From Azonexus sp. (GTDB lineage Bacteria; Pseudomonadota; Gammaproteobacteria; Burkholderiales; Rhodocyclaceae): DNA of 64,000 nt. Shown piece by piece: positions 27,400-38,142 of this stretch (its first letter is position 1; the number at the start of each line of letters is the position of its first letter). The stretch spans positions 1 through 64,000 of the forward strand of contig JAISPT010000052.1 of assembly GCA_031274715.1 (NCBI GenBank), given 5' to 3'. The translations under genes were made by a program, and so were the position numbers. The notes under the pieces are model-generated. The model did no database searches, was not told where the DNA came from, and was given only the letters and a program-made list of their open reading frames with translations.

Positions 27400-28341
27400 A
27401 TGTCCACGCCCGAACCGTCCTTCAACCCGCCGGATATTCCCCATGCCCCGCAAAAAGCCGCCGCGCTGCTGTTGCTGACCTTGCTGCTGGTGATCGGTTT
27501 CGTGCTGTTCGTGCTGAATGCCCGTGGCGTGTTCGAAAGCAACCAGCATCTGGTACTGGTCGCCGATAGCGCCGAGGGCATCAGCGTCGGCAGCAACCTC
27601 ACTTTCTCCGGTTTCATCATCGGCCGCGTTGCCCGCATTGAACTCGGCGAAGATGGCAAGGCACTGTTCCACATCAACGTACCGGTCAGTGACGCGCGCT
27701 GGCTGCGCAAGTCCTCGGTATTCACACTCGAACGCGGCGTGGTCGGCGGCGCCAGCCTGCGCGCCTTCAGCGGCATGCTCGATGATCCGCCACTGGACGA
27801 CGGCGCCCACCGCGACGTGCTGATCGGCGATGCGGCGGCCGGCTTGCCGCAACTGGTGGTCGGCATCCAACAACTGGTCGCCAATCTCGAACGCCTGACC
27901 GCCGAACAATCGGCGCTGTCGGCCAGCCTGGACAACCTGCGCCAGTTCAGCACCGCCCTGAACGGCCGCTACGGCGCCCTCAACGCCCTGCTCGGCGGCG
28001 AGCAGAACGCCCGCCAGGTAGTAGCCGCCTTGGAACGCACCAATGCCTTGCTGGCCAAGGCCAATGCCAGCCTGTTCGACCGCGACGGCCTGACCGACCA
28101 GGCCAAGTTATCGCTCGGCGAACTGGCAAAACTGCTGGCCGAAGCCCGTGCCAGCCTGGGCAAAGTCGATGCCATTCTGGGCGAGGCCCAGGTTGTCACC
28201 GCCAACGCCCGCGTGGCGAGCAGCGATCTCGATGCCTTGCGCAACGATGTGGAAACGACGCTGCGCCGGGTCAACGCATTGAGCGAGCAGTTGAACCAGA
28301 AATGGCCGTTCGCCAAGGAAAGGGAGCTGAAACTGCCATGA
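27400..28341 (+). CDS. MlaD/MCE-family protein
   Basis: 313 aa. One N-terminal membrane anchor (LLLLTLLLVIGFVLFVLNARG) and an MCE domain at ~40-120 (LVADSAEGISVGSNLTFSGFIIGRVARIEL), then a long predicted coiled coil (residues ~150-300, many Leu/Ala heptads). MCE proteins form hexameric rings or tubes that carry lipids across the periplasm. Overlaps the lipoprotein gene by 4 bp. Confidence 0.88.
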   Translation: MSTPEPSFNPPDIPHAPQKAAALLLLTLLLVIGFVLFVLNARGVFESNQHLVLVADSAEGISVGSNLTFSGFIIGRVARIELGEDGKALFHINVPVSDARWLRKSSVFTLERGVVGGASLRAFSGMLDDPPLDDGAHRDVLIGDAAAGLPQLVVGIQQLVANLERLTAEQSALSASLDNLRQFSTALNGRYGALNALLGGEQNARQVVAALERTNALLAKANASLFDRDGLTDQAKLSLGELAKLLAEARASLGKVDAILGEAQVVTANARVASSDLDALRNDVETTLRRVNALSEQLNQKWPFAKERELKLP

Positions 28342-28982
28342 AGCGCTTATTGGTTCTGCTGGCCGCGACCGGCCTGCTGGGCGCCTGCGCCGCCCCGTCG
28401 TCACCGCGCTGGCTGCTGGAAACCGACGCCGCGCTCGGTGCTTGGCGCGAAGCCTACCTGGGCGGCGACGAGCGTGCCGCCGGCCGCGAACTGGCCCTGG
28501 CTCGGCGCGAAGTCGGACGCGGCGGCGACGCAACGTTGATGGCGCGGGTCGAATTGACCGTTTGCGCGGCCCAGGCGGCCAGCCTGGCCACTGGCGACTG
28601 CCCGGCCTTCCAGCCCTTGGCGGCCGATGCCGGGGCCGCCGAAAACACCTACGCCGCCTACCTGGCCGGCGCCAGCTTCGCCACCGACCAGTTACCGGCC
28701 ACCCAGCGACAGGCTTGGCAAAGCGGCACAACCGCCGATCTGGCGGCCGTCGCCGATCCGCTTGCCCGCCTGCTGGCCGCCGCCATGCTGCGACGCGATG
28801 GCCGCCTGCCGGACGAAGCCTACGGTCTGGCGATCAACACAGCAGCCGAACAAGGCTGGCGACGGCCCTTGCTCGCCTGGCTCGCCGCCGACCGCGACCG
28901 CCTGCTGGCCCGCGACGAAACCGAGGCTGCCGCCGAGCGGCAGCGACGCATCAAACGAATTGTTGCCTCCGGCAGCCACTGA
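28338..28982 (+). CDS. Lipoprotein, probable accessory of the MCE transporter
   Basis: 214 aa from ATG 28338 (ATGA overlap with the MCE gene). Signal with lipobox LLGAC, then a helical Ala-rich domain with three further cysteines and no clear family match. Its position as third gene is that of PqiC or similar outer-membrane partners of MCE systems, but the sequence does not show that domain. Role inferred from context. Confidence 0.65.
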   Translation: MKRLLVLLAATGLLGACAAPSSPRWLLETDAALGAWREAYLGGDERAAGRELALARREVGRGGDATLMARVELTVCAAQAASLATGDCPAFQPLAADAGAAENTYAAYLAGASFATDQLPATQRQAWQSGTTADLAAVADPLARLLAAAMLRRDGRLPDEAYGLAINTAAEQGWRRPLLAWLAADRDRLLARDETEAAAERQRRIKRIVASGSH

Positions 28983-28983
28983 A

Positions 28984-29165
28984 CACAGCCGGTACGCATG
29001 TAACAGATCCAGCACCGCGAGCAGTTGCAGGCTACGCGGAATGCGGTTTTTCGTTGCCTGCAATCCCGCCGCACCGTAGTAGGCGGGGGATACCAGTTGA
29101 ACGCCGCCGATTTCAAGCGCCGCAAAAACCGCATGCTCGACTGCGGCTTCGCTGGCGGCTGATTT
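28984..29165 (-). pseudogene. Possible coding remnant, no start or family
   Basis: On the minus strand the stretch encodes VEHAVFAALEIGGVQLVSP and AGLQATKNRIPRSLQLLAVL with no start codon upstream before YqhA stop and no stop inside. Composition looks protein-like. It may be a decayed gene fragment, or chance in GC-rich DNA. I do not recognise the family. Confidence 0.25.
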
Positions 29166-29651
29166 CTATTTGTCGCCTTTCAGAACATTCAGTTTCGCCA
29201 TGAAAAACACCAGGGACACAATGATCGCGCTGATGGCCAGGCCGAAGGAAAGAATGTCCCGGCTTCCGTCCCAGGCGAAAACTTCCTTGAGAAACAGAAC
29301 GGCCAGCACCGCGATGATGACGCTCATCAGATTTCTTTTGAGGTCTTCGAGATCGCGGATTTGCAGCCATTTCGGCAAGGGGGCGTCATCATCGATGAAC
29401 AGGGAGTACAGGCCCATGCTGATGATGTAGGCGCCGATGGCGATGAGATAAACGTCTATCCCTTCGATGATGCTGATCGCGACGGCTTTGACGGAACCGA
29501 CAGACGGGTCGAAGATTGCCCCGAACCTGAAAATTGCCAGCACCACCGAAGCGCTTTCGTAAATGATGAGAAACAGCGCGAAAAGCAGCGTAAAAAAAAA
29601 GGGAATGGCGATTACGAATCGGCTCAGCGAAACAAGCTTGCGCAGCATCAC
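29166..29651 (-). CDS. YqhA family membrane protein (UPF0114)
   Basis: 161 aa, four membrane spans (IPFFFTLLFALFLIIYESA, VYLIAIGAYIISMGLYSLFI, SVIIAVLAVLFLKEVF, LAISAIIVSLVFFMAKLN). Conserved PLPKWLQIRDLEDLKRNL is diagnostic of UPF0114/YqhA. Function unknown. Follows a P-type ATPase gene by 40 bp in the same direction. Confidence 0.92.
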   Translation of the reverse strand: MMLRKLVSLSRFVIAIPFFFTLLFALFLIIYESASVVLAIFRFGAIFDPSVGSVKAVAISIIEGIDVYLIAIGAYIISMGLYSLFIDDDAPLPKWLQIRDLEDLKRNLMSVIIAVLAVLFLKEVFAWDGSRDILSFGLAISAIIVSLVFFMAKLNVLKGDK

Positions 29652-29691
29652 GGTAAATCCCCCTTGATTTCGGGAAAGCGGTCCTGTTGTC

Positions 29692-32454
29692 TCAGCCCTT
29701 GCCCATCGCCGCCTTTTTCTGCTGAGAGGTCACTATGCTTCTCAATGCGGGCACTGATCGAATGACGAATTTCTCGATCTCGACGACGAAGAAGAACAGA
29801 ATCCCTCCGCCGATCAACCCAAGCCAGGTCGCCCAAGGCAGGGCATCGGTATTGAAGATGGCGTGGAACGGCATGGCGTAGGTAAACAGGAGTTGCAGCA
29901 CCACCACCGTGCCGACGCCGTACCAAAGGTAGGAATTACCCATGTGGGCGCGCAGGGACAGCGACGAGTCAAGCAGGTAGCGGCTGTTGAACAGATAGAT
30001 CACCTGACCCAACGTGATGGCGTTGACGGCGGCCGTGCGGGCCATCGGGTCGGACGCGCCCTGCGACTTCATCCAGAAGAAAACCGCCAGCGTATAGAGC
30101 ACCAGCAGCGCACCGACGAAGAGAATGCGCCAGACGCCAAAGAGCGTGATGATGGGCCGGTCGACGGCGCGCGGCGGGCGGCGCATCACATCGCTCTCAT
30201 GGGGCTCGAAGGAAATGGTCAGGCTGAGCGCAACGGAGGTGACCATATTCACCCACAGCACTTGCGGCGCAGTGATCGGCAGCGTGAAGCCGAGGATGAT
30301 CGCGATGGCAATCACGGCCCCTTGCGCGACATTGGTCGGCAACGTGAAGAGCATGGCCTTTTCGATGTTGTTGTAGACCGTGCGCCCCTCCTTCACGGCG
30401 GCGGAGATGGAGGCGAAATTATCGTCGGCGAGAATCATCCCCGCCGCTTCCTTGGTCACTTCTGTGCCTTTGATCCCCATCGCCACACCGATGTCCGCTT
30501 TCTTGAGCGCCGGTGCATCGTTGACCCCGTCGCCGGTCATGGCAACGATCTGCCGGTTGGCCTGGATCGCCTTGACGAGTCTGAGCTTATGCTCAGGACT
30601 GGTACGGGCGAAGACGTCGACATCGCGCACGCAGTCCTGCAACTCCGCGTCATTCATCGCCTCGATCTCAGCGCCGGTCACCGCTGTTTTGCCGTCGCCA
30701 ATGCCGAGCATGCCAGCGATCGCCGCCGCCGTGATCTTGTGATCGCCGGTGATCATGGTGATGCGGATACCGCCGTCGTGACATTCGCGGACGGCCTCGA
30801 TGGCCTCCCTGCGCGGCGGGTCCATCAGCCCCACCAAGCCCAGGAGCACGAGGTTCCTGGGTAGATCCTGCGGACTGAGGCTACCAACGGCCAGCCCCGG
30901 ATTCGGCAACCAGGCCAGCGCCAGCACCCGTTCGCCCTGCGCGGCAAGCTGGTCGCCCTCCCGGGCGAAATAGCCACGATCGAGTAGCGCCGGGCCAGCT
31001 TCCGTCTGTTGCCGGTCGCAGTGTTCGAGAATCACTTCCGGCGCACCCTTGACGAGCAGCATGTCGCCGTCCGCCGCGCGGTTTAGCGTCGCCATGAACT
31101 TGTGTTCGGACTCGAAGGGAATAGCGTCGACGCGCGGTGCAGCGGCCGCCTCGGCGGCACGGTCCATGCTGAGCTTGGTAGCGAAAGGATAGAGCGCGCC
31201 CTCGGTCGGGTCACCCTCGACTTTCCATTTCCCTTCTTCCGTGAAAAGTTCAGCGTCGTTACACAGCAGGGAGACACGAGCCATCAGCCCAAGCACTTCC
31301 GGCGGAGCACCGACGGGCTTGCCATCCGCGAGAACCTCGCCTTCGGAGGCGTAGCCATTGCCCGTTACTTGGTAGGTCGCGCCGGCGGTGACGGCGGAAG
31401 TCACCATCATTTCCATTAAGGTCAGCGTACCTGTCTTGTCCGAGCAGATACGCGACACCGAACCCAGGGTTTCGACCGCCGGCAGGCGGCGGATGATGGC
31501 GTTGCGCTTGGCCATGCGCGTGACGCCGATGGCCAGCGTGATGGTGATGATCGCCGGCAGGCCCTCCGGGATGATGGATACCACGATGCCGACGATAGCC
31601 TGGAACAGTTCGACAAAAGTCATGTGGCCAAGCCAGTGCCCCCAGGAGAACAGCAACACGCTGAGAACCGCGATAACCACCGTGATGACATGGCCGAATT
31701 TCTTGATCTGGGTCAGCAGCGGCGTTTCGAGGACACTGACCTCGGCCAGCATCTGATTGATCCGCCCCAGTTCGGTTTGGCTTCCCGTCGCCACGACGAT
31801 ACCGGTCGCCCGACCGGAAACGACCATGGTGCCGGAGAAGGCGATATTCTCGCGATCGCCGACCGTGGCCTTGGCGGCTATCACGTCGACAACCTTCGTC
31901 GCCGGTAGAGATTCGCCGGTCAGCGCCGCTTCTTCCGTGCGCAGGTTCTTGACATCAACCAGGCGCAGGTCGGCCGGGATCTTGTCGCCCGATTCCAGCA
32001 ATACAACATCGCCGGGAACGATATCTTCAGCGGGGATCAGGCGGACCAAGCCGTCGCGCAGGACGCGCGCCTCCGCCGACAGCATGTTGCGGATCGAGTC
32101 GAGCGCCTTCTCGGCACGGCCCTCCTGGATGAAGCCCAGCAACGAGTTGAGGACGACGACGGCGAAGATGATCGACGCATCGAGCCACAGGCTCAACATC
32201 AACTTGATGAAGCCAGCAACGAGCAGGACATGGATCAGAATATTGTTGAATTGAGCCAAGAAGCGGACGAGTGGACCCTTCTTCTTGCCTTGAGGCAATT
32301 TGTTCTGTCCGTGGCTAGCGAGCCGTCCGGCCGCCTCCGCGGTATCAAGACCCCGCGCCGGATCAACGCCGAGCTGCTGCGTGACCTCGTCGGCTGGCAT
32401 GGCATGCCACGGCGTAGGATGCGTTTCTGGAACAGCTACCTCAGTTGAACTCAT
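29692..32454 (-). CDS. P-type cation-transporting ATPase (P2A-like)
   Basis: 920 aa, full length. Cation transporter N-terminal domain, actuator TGES (EEAALTGESLPA), PEGLP in TM4, phosphorylation site DKTGTLT, nucleotide domain KGAPEVIL, hinge TGDGVNDAPALKKADIG. The PEGLP motif and C-terminal six-span domain fit the SERCA/PMR1 group (calcium or a related cation). Likely exports the cation from the cytosol or buffers Mg2+/Ca2+. YqhA gene follows. Confidence 0.93.
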   Translation of the reverse strand: MSSTEVAVPETHPTPWHAMPADEVTQQLGVDPARGLDTAEAAGRLASHGQNKLPQGKKKGPLVRFLAQFNNILIHVLLVAGFIKLMLSLWLDASIIFAVVVLNSLLGFIQEGRAEKALDSIRNMLSAEARVLRDGLVRLIPAEDIVPGDVVLLESGDKIPADLRLVDVKNLRTEEAALTGESLPATKVVDVIAAKATVGDRENIAFSGTMVVSGRATGIVVATGSQTELGRINQMLAEVSVLETPLLTQIKKFGHVITVVIAVLSVLLFSWGHWLGHMTFVELFQAIVGIVVSIIPEGLPAIITITLAIGVTRMAKRNAIIRRLPAVETLGSVSRICSDKTGTLTLMEMMVTSAVTAGATYQVTGNGYASEGEVLADGKPVGAPPEVLGLMARVSLLCNDAELFTEEGKWKVEGDPTEGALYPFATKLSMDRAAEAAAAPRVDAIPFESEHKFMATLNRAADGDMLLVKGAPEVILEHCDRQQTEAGPALLDRGYFAREGDQLAAQGERVLALAWLPNPGLAVGSLSPQDLPRNLVLLGLVGLMDPPRREAIEAVRECHDGGIRITMITGDHKITAAAIAGMLGIGDGKTAVTGAEIEAMNDAELQDCVRDVDVFARTSPEHKLRLVKAIQANRQIVAMTGDGVNDAPALKKADIGVAMGIKGTEVTKEAAGMILADDNFASISAAVKEGRTVYNNIEKAMLFTLPTNVAQGAVIAIAIILGFTLPITAPQVLWVNMVTSVALSLTISFEPHESDVMRRPPRAVDRPIITLFGVWRILFVGALLVLYTLAVFFWMKSQGASDPMARTAAVNAITLGQVIYLFNSRYLLDSSLSLRAHMGNSYLWYGVGTVVVLQLLFTYAMPFHAIFNTDALPWATWLGLIGGGILFFFVVEIEKFVIRSVPALRSIVTSQQKKAAMGKG

Positions 32455-32709
32455 CGTGATTTCTCCCGATTGCAGTAGTCCCGGTGTCAGCTCTAGGCAC
32501 GGTTATCGATAGCCAGGACAGTTCTTCGTAGTGGCCTGATGGTAGCAAATCCGCTCCCATCCTTTTGGCCTATTTCAACCCAGAACGGATGGCTTTCCCG
32601 ACCGGCCTCGGGATTCCGAACCGTTACCGTAAACGGTCACTTCGCTCTATCCCGCTTCAACATTGTCCAATTTCAGCGGAAATAGTTTCAGGCTCCGTCG
32701 GAGTGGCCG

Positions 32710-34068
32710 CTATTTTCCGATGCAAAAGCGACTGAAGATGACACCGAGCAGATCGTCGGCGGTGAATTCGCCGGTGATTTCACCCAGCGCCTGCTGGGCC
32801 AGGCGCAATTCCTCGGCGAACAGTTCCAGCGCCGGCAAGCGGCCTTCGACCACGGTGCGAGCGGCGGCGATGTGCTCCTGAGCACTGGCCAGCGCTCGCA
32901 GATGGCGTTCGCGGGCGATGAACACGTCTTCCGCCTGATGCCAGCCGGCGATGCGCAGCAGTTCGGCGCGCAACAGGTCGATACCCTGGTTGGCCTTGGC
33001 CGACAGCGAAATGGCTACCGTATCGCCGTGGGCATCGTGCTCGGCGTGGCGTTCCGGCTCGCGGTCGGCGAGGTCGATCTTGTTATAGACAGTAATGCGC
33101 TGCAGATTGGCCGGCAGGCGAGTCAGGATTTCCCGGTCGGCGTCAGTAACACCGCTGCGGGCGTCGACCAGGAGCAATAGCACATCGGCCTTGGCAATTT
33201 CCTGCCAGCTTCTGGCAATGCCAATCCGTTCGACTTCGTCGTCGGTGTCGCGCAAGCCGGCGGTATCGATGATGTGCAGCGGGATGCCTTCGATCTGGAT
33301 GGTCGAGCGCAGGGCGTCGCGGGTGGTGCCGGCGATGGCGGTGACGATGGCCAGTTCGTCGCCGGCCAGGCGGTTGAGCAGCGAGGATTTGCCGACATTG
33401 GGCTGGCCGGCGAGGACGACATGCAGGCCGGCTTGCAACAGGTGGCCCTGCCCAGCCCGGTCGAAGACTTCGGCCAGCTTGAGTTGCAGGCGTTCGAGCC
33501 GGCCGAAAGCGTCGGCGGCTTTGAGGAAATCGATGTCCTCCTCGGGAAAATCGAGCGTGGCTTCGACCAGCATGCGCAGGTTGATCAGTTCTTCGGTCAG
33601 GCCGTGGATGGCCCGCGAAAACTCGCCTTGCAGCGAGCGCACGGCGGAGCGGGCGGCGCTGGCGGTAGCGGCGTCGATCAGGTCGGCGACGGCCTCGGCC
33701 TGGGCCAGATCCATCTTGCCATTGAGGAAGGCGCGGCGGCTGAACTCGCCCGGCTCGGCCAGCCGGGCGCCGAGATCGAGGCAGCGGGCGAGCAGCATTT
33801 GCAGCACGACCGGGCCACCATGACCTTGCAGTTCAAGCACGTCCTCGCCGGTGAAGGAATGCGGATTGGGGAAATAGAGCAACAGGCCGCTGTCGATGGC
33901 GCTGCCGTCAGCGGCCCGGAATTCAGCCAGGGTGGCATGACGCGGCTTGGGCGTCTTGCCGCACAGCGCCAAAGCAAAGGGCAGCAAAGCGCTGCCCGAG
34001 ATGCGAATGACGCCGACACCACCACGGCCGGGGGCCGTGGCGATAGCGGCGATGGTATCAGCGTTCAC
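32710..34068 (-). CDS. mnmE: tRNA modification GTPase MnmE
   Basis: 452 aa. N-terminal tetrahydrofolate-binding domain, central G domain ([37 protein letters not shown]), C-terminal CIGK (SRFCIGK). With MnmG it forms the 5-carboxymethylaminomethyl group on U34 of tRNAs. It follows yidC by 17 bp in the standard origin-proximal order. Confidence 0.97.
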   Translation of the reverse strand: MNADTIAAIATAPGRGGVGVIRISGSALLPFALALCGKTPKPRHATLAEFRAADGSAIDSGLLLYFPNPHSFTGEDVLELQGHGGPVVLQMLLARCLDLGARLAEPGEFSRRAFLNGKMDLAQAEAVADLIDAATASAARSAVRSLQGEFSRAIHGLTEELINLRMLVEATLDFPEEDIDFLKAADAFGRLERLQLKLAEVFDRAGQGHLLQAGLHVVLAGQPNVGKSSLLNRLAGDELAIVTAIAGTTRDALRSTIQIEGIPLHIIDTAGLRDTDDEVERIGIARSWQEIAKADVLLLLVDARSGVTDADREILTRLPANLQRITVYNKIDLADREPERHAEHDAHGDTVAISLSAKANQGIDLLRAELLRIAGWHQAEDVFIARERHLRALASAQEHIAAARTVVEGRLPALELFAEELRLAQQALGEITGEFTADDLLGVIFSRFCIGK

Positions 34069-34085
34069 ACTGTGCTGCCCCGTAA

Positions 34086-35744
34086 CTAGGCTTTGGCGTC
34101 GTTAGCCGCCTTGCCACCGGCGTCGATCATGCGGGTGATCTGCCACTGCTGGGCAATCGACAGGATGTTGTTCACCACCCAGTAGAGCACCAGGCCGGAC
34201 GGGAACCAGAAGAACATCACGCCGAAGATCAGCGGCATGGCCATCATCACCTTGGCCTGGATCGGATCCGGCGGCGTCGGGTTGAGCTTGGTCTGGATGA
34301 ACATCGAGACCATCATGATGACCGGCAGGATGAAGTAGGGATCGGGCGCGGCCAGGTCCTGGATCCACAGAATCCACGGCGCGCCGCGCATTTCGACAGC
34401 GCCGAGCAGCACCCAGTAGAGGGCGATGAAGACCGGAATCTGGATCAGGATCGGCAGGCAGCCACCGAGCGGATTGACCTTCTCGGTCTGGTACAGCTTC
34501 ATCATTTCCTGGTTCAGGCGCTGCTTGTCGTCGCCGTAGCGTTCCTTGAGCTGCGTCAGGCGCGGCGTGAGCACGCGCATCTTGGCCATCGACTTGTAGG
34601 AAGCGGCCGACAGCGGGAAGAAGATGGCCTTGATGATGACCGTCAGGACGACAATCGCCCAGCCCCAGTTGCCGACAATGCCGTGGATGAACTGCAGCGC
34701 CCAGAAAATCGGCGCGGCGATCACCGTCAGCCAACCGTAATCAACGACCAGAGGAAGGCCCGGCGCCACTTGCTTAAGCGCTGCCTGCTCCTGCGGACCG
34801 GCGAACAGTTCGACAGAGGTGGTGGCGGTAGCGCCAGGCGCAATCTCGGCCATCGGCACGATCAAGCCGGCCTGGTAGATGTTGGCACCGTCCAACTTGC
34901 GCGCGTAGAACTCGCGCGCCGTCTTTTCGGGCGGCACCAAGGCAGCAACAAAGTAATGCTGGACCATCGCCACCCAGCCGCTGTCGGCGGTCTTGGCGAA
35001 CTTGGCACTGTTGTCGGCGATATCGGCAAACTTCAGCTTCTGGTACTTGTGTTCCTCGGTATAAACAGCCGGACCGGTAAAGGTCATAACCATTCTCGAC
35101 TCGCCTTCCGGCGTTTCGCCGTCGCGCTGAATCTGGAAATAAGCATGCGGCGCGATCGGCTGCTCGCCGGCGTTGGTGACTTCCCAAGTGACGTCAATCA
35201 GGTAGGAATCGCGGTGGAAGGTCAGAATCTTGGTAATCTTGTCGCCATTCGGACCATCGGCCTCAAGGCGAACTTGCAAGGTATCAGCGCCGTCAGCCAG
35301 GAAGTTCGGGCCAGCGACGCGGCGGAAGGTCGAGCGATGCGTCGGCAGGCCGTCGCCAATCAGGCCGCTTTGCGCGAAATACTGGTGCTTGGCGTCGAAC
35401 AGGACGAAATTCTTGTCCTGATTGTTCTTCTCCTTGTAGTTGAACAGTTCGAGGCGGACGATGTCACCACCCTGGGCCGAGATGGTGGCTTCCAGTAGGT
35501 CGGTAGTGACAGTGAAGGTTTCGGCGGTGGTGACTGGAGCCGTGCTGACGCTCGGCGCCGTCACGCTGCCGGCTTGCAAGCCGGCGCTCGGGCGCGGCGC
35601 ATCGCCACTGGCGGCGGCCGTCGGAGCACCGGCAGCAGCGACTTCGGCAGCCGGTTTCGGCTGGTTGTACTTCTGCCAGTTCTCCCACAGCAGGAAACTG
35701 GAGAGTGTGAAGATGATAACCAGGATCAGGCGACGAGTGTCCAT
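34086..35744 (-). CDS. yidC: Membrane protein insertase YidC
   Basis: 552 aa from ATG 35744 ([19 protein letters not shown]), the usual N-terminus; the frame is open five codons further upstream. A large periplasmic beta domain (~residues 60-330) is followed by the conserved membrane domain with [15 protein letters not shown], the [15 protein letters not shown] stretch and [16 protein letters not shown]. Inserts inner-membrane proteins alone or with SecYEG. Confidence 0.96.
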   Translation of the reverse strand: MDTRRLILVIIFTLSSFLLWENWQKYNQPKPAAEVAAAGAPTAAASGDAPRPSAGLQAGSVTAPSVSTAPVTTAETFTVTTDLLEATISAQGGDIVRLELFNYKEKNNQDKNFVLFDAKHQYFAQSGLIGDGLPTHRSTFRRVAGPNFLADGADTLQVRLEADGPNGDKITKILTFHRDSYLIDVTWEVTNAGEQPIAPHAYFQIQRDGETPEGESRMVMTFTGPAVYTEEHKYQKLKFADIADNSAKFAKTADSGWVAMVQHYFVAALVPPEKTAREFYARKLDGANIYQAGLIVPMAEIAPGATATTSVELFAGPQEQAALKQVAPGLPLVVDYGWLTVIAAPIFWALQFIHGIVGNWGWAIVVLTVIIKAIFFPLSAASYKSMAKMRVLTPRLTQLKERYGDDKQRLNQEMMKLYQTEKVNPLGGCLPILIQIPVFIALYWVLLGAVEMRGAPWILWIQDLAAPDPYFILPVIMMVSMFIQTKLNPTPPDPIQAKVMMAMPLIFGVMFFWFPSGLVLYWVVNNILSIAQQWQITRMIDAGGKAANDAKA

Positions 35745-35775
35745 GAACGGCCCATGCAATCAATCATTTAACGAA

Positions 35776-35985
35776 TCAGGGTACCGGATCGTACCCACCC
35801 GGATGCCAAGGATGGCAGCGGCAGATGCGCTTCGCACCCAGCCAGCTGCCTTTGACGGCACCGTACTTCCCTACTGCCTCCGCCGTATATTCCGAACAAC
35901 TCGGAACATAGCGGCAGCTTCGCCCCAAGAATGGGCTGATCGCGTACTGATAAACGCGGATCAAGCCGATCAACAGGCGTTTCAT
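35776..35985 (-). CDS. yidD: Membrane protein insertion efficiency factor YidD
   Basis: 69 aa. Conserved [24 protein letters not shown] and [15 protein letters not shown]. Overlaps the rnpA stop by 4 bp and precedes yidC. Confidence 0.96.
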   Translation of the reverse strand: MKRLLIGLIRVYQYAISPFLGRSCRYVPSCSEYTAEAVGKYGAVKGSWLGAKRICRCHPWHPGGYDPVP

Positions 35986-36365
35986 GTTGTTTCGCGCGGT
36001 CCTGCGAAGCGCTGCAGTTTTGCCAGCAAGGCGAGAAAATCCTCGACCAGGAGGCCGGCGTCAAGCTTTCCCGCGGATTTTTCTGGTTTCGCCACCAAGC
36101 GCACCACCAAGTCGCAGGCCGGCAATTCGGCACGCCGCCGGCGGAATTGCTCGCGCAGCACCCGCTTACAGCGGTTACGGTCAACCGCCCGCTTCAGGAG
36201 CTTCTTGCCGACCACCAAGCCAAGCCGGGCATCGGTCTCACCGGTAACCCGCGGCTGATAATGCAGCATCAACAGCTTGCCGCGAATAGCCTTTCTGAAA
36301 CCAAAAACGGATGAAAACTCATCCGTTTTTGTCAGGCGATAGCGTCTGGCGAAGGTTTGATCCAC
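35982..36365 (-). CDS. rnpA: Ribonuclease P protein component
   Basis: 127 aa with the GTG start at 36365 ([17 protein letters not shown]); a TTG at 36386 gives 134 aa and would overlap the rpmH stop (TTGA), so coupled initiation there is the alternative. Conserved [13 protein letters not shown] marks the RNA-binding helix. Assists the catalytic RNA in maturing tRNA 5' ends. A perfect 13-bp hairpin with a T-run lies inside its first third. Confidence 0.93.
   Translation of the reverse strand: MDQTFARRYRLTKTDEFSSVFGFRKAIRGKLLMLHYQPRVTGETDARLGLVVGKKLLKRAVDRNRCKRVLREQFRRRRAELPACDLVVRLVAKPEKSAGKLDAGLLVEDFLALLAKLQRFAGPRETT
36302..36331 (-). terminator. Terminator-like perfect hairpin inside rnpA
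   Basis: Arms 36302-36314 and 36319-36331 are exact 13-bp complements with a 4-nt loop; on the minus strand the stem ends in five T residues. It encodes residues of the [11 protein letters not shown] region of RnpA. It could attenuate transcription past rpmH. Confidence 0.5.
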
Positions 36366-36382
36366 CTCGCCGGACGTCCGGG

Positions 36383-36517
36383 TCAAACGCCCAGACGCTT
36401 GCGGCCCTTAGCGCGGCGAGCAGCGATCACTGCCCGGCCACCTTTGGTACGCATACGAACCAGGAAGCCATGAGTGCGCTTGCGGCGCACGACCGACGGT
36501 TGATACGTGCGTTTCAT
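36383..36517 (-). CDS. rpmH: 50S ribosomal protein L34
   Basis: 44 aa, [20 protein letters not shown] onwards; ATG 36517 with AAGGGATT upstream. Standard divergent neighbour of dnaA. Confidence 0.98.
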   Translation of the reverse strand: MKRTYQPSVVRRKRTHGFLVRMRTKGGRAVIAARRAKGRKRLGV

Positions 36518-36753
36518 GTTGGTAATCCCTTGATGTGCTAAGAAAAACGCGCAATTACACCGTGTAAACCGGCGGCCTGTCAAGATCAATTATTTTCAAT
36601 AGCTGTGGATAACTTTTCGTATGAAGAGTAGAATCGGTCCCTTCGCAAGCTGCCGGAAGAAGCCGGCAAAGCGACTAAAACAGTTTTAAAATCAAATAAA
36701 TACAAACGCCTGCCGGACATGCTTTTTTCCGGCGGGGAGGAGCGTCGTCGTCA
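36518..36753. promoter_or_regulatory. rpmH-dnaA intergenic region with a DnaA box
   Basis: 236 bp carrying both divergent promoters. A perfect DnaA box (TGTGGATAA) is at 36604-36612; the segment around 36675-36710 is AT-rich (AAAACAGTTTTAAAATCAAA). The box probably mediates DnaA autoregulation or is part of the origin. RBS GGCGGGGAGGAG before dnaA. Confidence 0.7.
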
Positions 36754-38142
36754 ATGGCCGGTTTCTGGGAATCCTGTTTGCAACGCTTTGAACAGGAATT
36801 GCCTGCACAGCAGTTCAATACCTGGATCAAGCCGCTCCGCCTCGAAGGCGAGAGCAGCGCTACGGAGGACGGGTTGCGCCTAGTCGCGCCCAACAGCTTC
36901 ATCCTCAAGTGGGTACGCGATCGCTATCTGGCACGCATTGAAGACTACTCACGCAGCTTCTTCCCGGCGCCGGTCAACATCGCCCTGGTCATTGGCAACG
37001 GCCGAGCCAGCCCGCCAGCTCGCAGCGAGGCCGCCGACGATATAGCGCCACCCGAAGCGCCAGCCAAGACGGTCAAGCCCGCCAGGAACGAAGAGAAAGC
37101 GCGTGGCCGCAACAGCGGCTACGAGAAGTCACGACTGTTCCCAACCTTCACTTTCGACAACCTGGTAGTCGGCAAGGCCAACGACTTGGCCCGCGCCGCC
37201 GCCATCCAGGTCGCCAATAATCCGGGCGGCGCCTACAACCCGCTGTTCATCTACGGCGGCGCCGGCCTCGGCAAGACCCACCTGATCCACGCCATCGGCA
37301 ATACCATCGTCGGCGAGAACCCGGACAAGGTGGTGCGCTACGTTCATGCCGAGGATTACTACTCGGACGTAGTGCGCGCCTACCAGCAAAAATCCTTCGA
37401 CAGCTTCAAGCGTACCTACCGCTCACTCGATGTGCTGTTGCTCGACGACGTGCAGTTCTTCAACGGTAAAAACCGTTCGCAGGAGGAATTCTTCTTCCTG
37501 TTCAACGCGCTGATCGAGGCCCGTAAACAGATCATCATCACCTGCGACACCTATCCGAAAGACATCAACGGCCTCGATGATCGCCTGGTAACCCGCTTCG
37601 ACTGGGGTCTGACGGTGCAGATCGAACCGCCCGAGCTGGAAATGCGCGTCGCTATTCTGCAGAAAAAGGCCGAAGCCGAAGGCATCCGCCTCGACGACGA
37701 AGTTGCCTTTTTCATCGCCAAGCACTTGCGTTCCAACGTCCGCGAACTGGAAGGGGCATTGAAGAAAGTCTTGGCCTATTCCTCCTTCCACGGTCGCGTG
37801 ATCGCGCTCGATCTGGCCAAGGAAGCGTTGAAGGACCTGATCGGTTCGGTGCGCAACGTCGGTATCGACAACATCCAAAAGACAGTCGCCGATTATTACA
37901 AGATCAAGGTTGCCGACCTGTTCTCCAAGAAACGCACGCGTGCCATTGCCCGACCGCGGCAACTGGCCATGTGGCTGTGCCGTGAAGTCACCTCGCACAG
38001 CTTCCCGGAAATCGGCGAAGCCTTCGGCGGCCGCGACCACACGACGGTCATCCACGCGGTAAAGACCATCGATTCGCTGCGCCTGAAGGAAAACGAGCTG
38101 AACCACGATCTCCACGTATTGTTGCAGGTGCTCAAGGGATGA
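36754..38142 (+). CDS. dnaA: Chromosomal replication initiator DnaA
   Basis: 462 aa. Domain I ([20 protein letters not shown]), a variable Pro/Ala/Lys-rich domain II, AAA+ domain III with [16 protein letters not shown] and LLLDDVQFF, and domain IV with the DnaA-box-binding signature [16 protein letters not shown]. Opens the origin. First of dnaA-dnaN-gyrB. Confidence 0.98.
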   Translation: MAGFWESCLQRFEQELPAQQFNTWIKPLRLEGESSATEDGLRLVAPNSFILKWVRDRYLARIEDYSRSFFPAPVNIALVIGNGRASPPARSEAADDIAPPEAPAKTVKPARNEEKARGRNSGYEKSRLFPTFTFDNLVVGKANDLARAAAIQVANNPGGAYNPLFIYGGAGLGKTHLIHAIGNTIVGENPDKVVRYVHAEDYYSDVVRAYQQKSFDSFKRTYRSLDVLLLDDVQFFNGKNRSQEEFFFLFNALIEARKQIIITCDTYPKDINGLDDRLVTRFDWGLTVQIEPPELEMRVAILQKKAEAEGIRLDDEVAFFIAKHLRSNVRELEGALKKVLAYSSFHGRVIALDLAKEALKDLIGSVRNVGIDNIQKTVADYYKIKVADLFSKKRTRAIARPRQLAMWLCREVTSHSFPEIGEAFGGRDHTTVIHAVKTIDSLRLKENELNHDLHVLLQVLKG

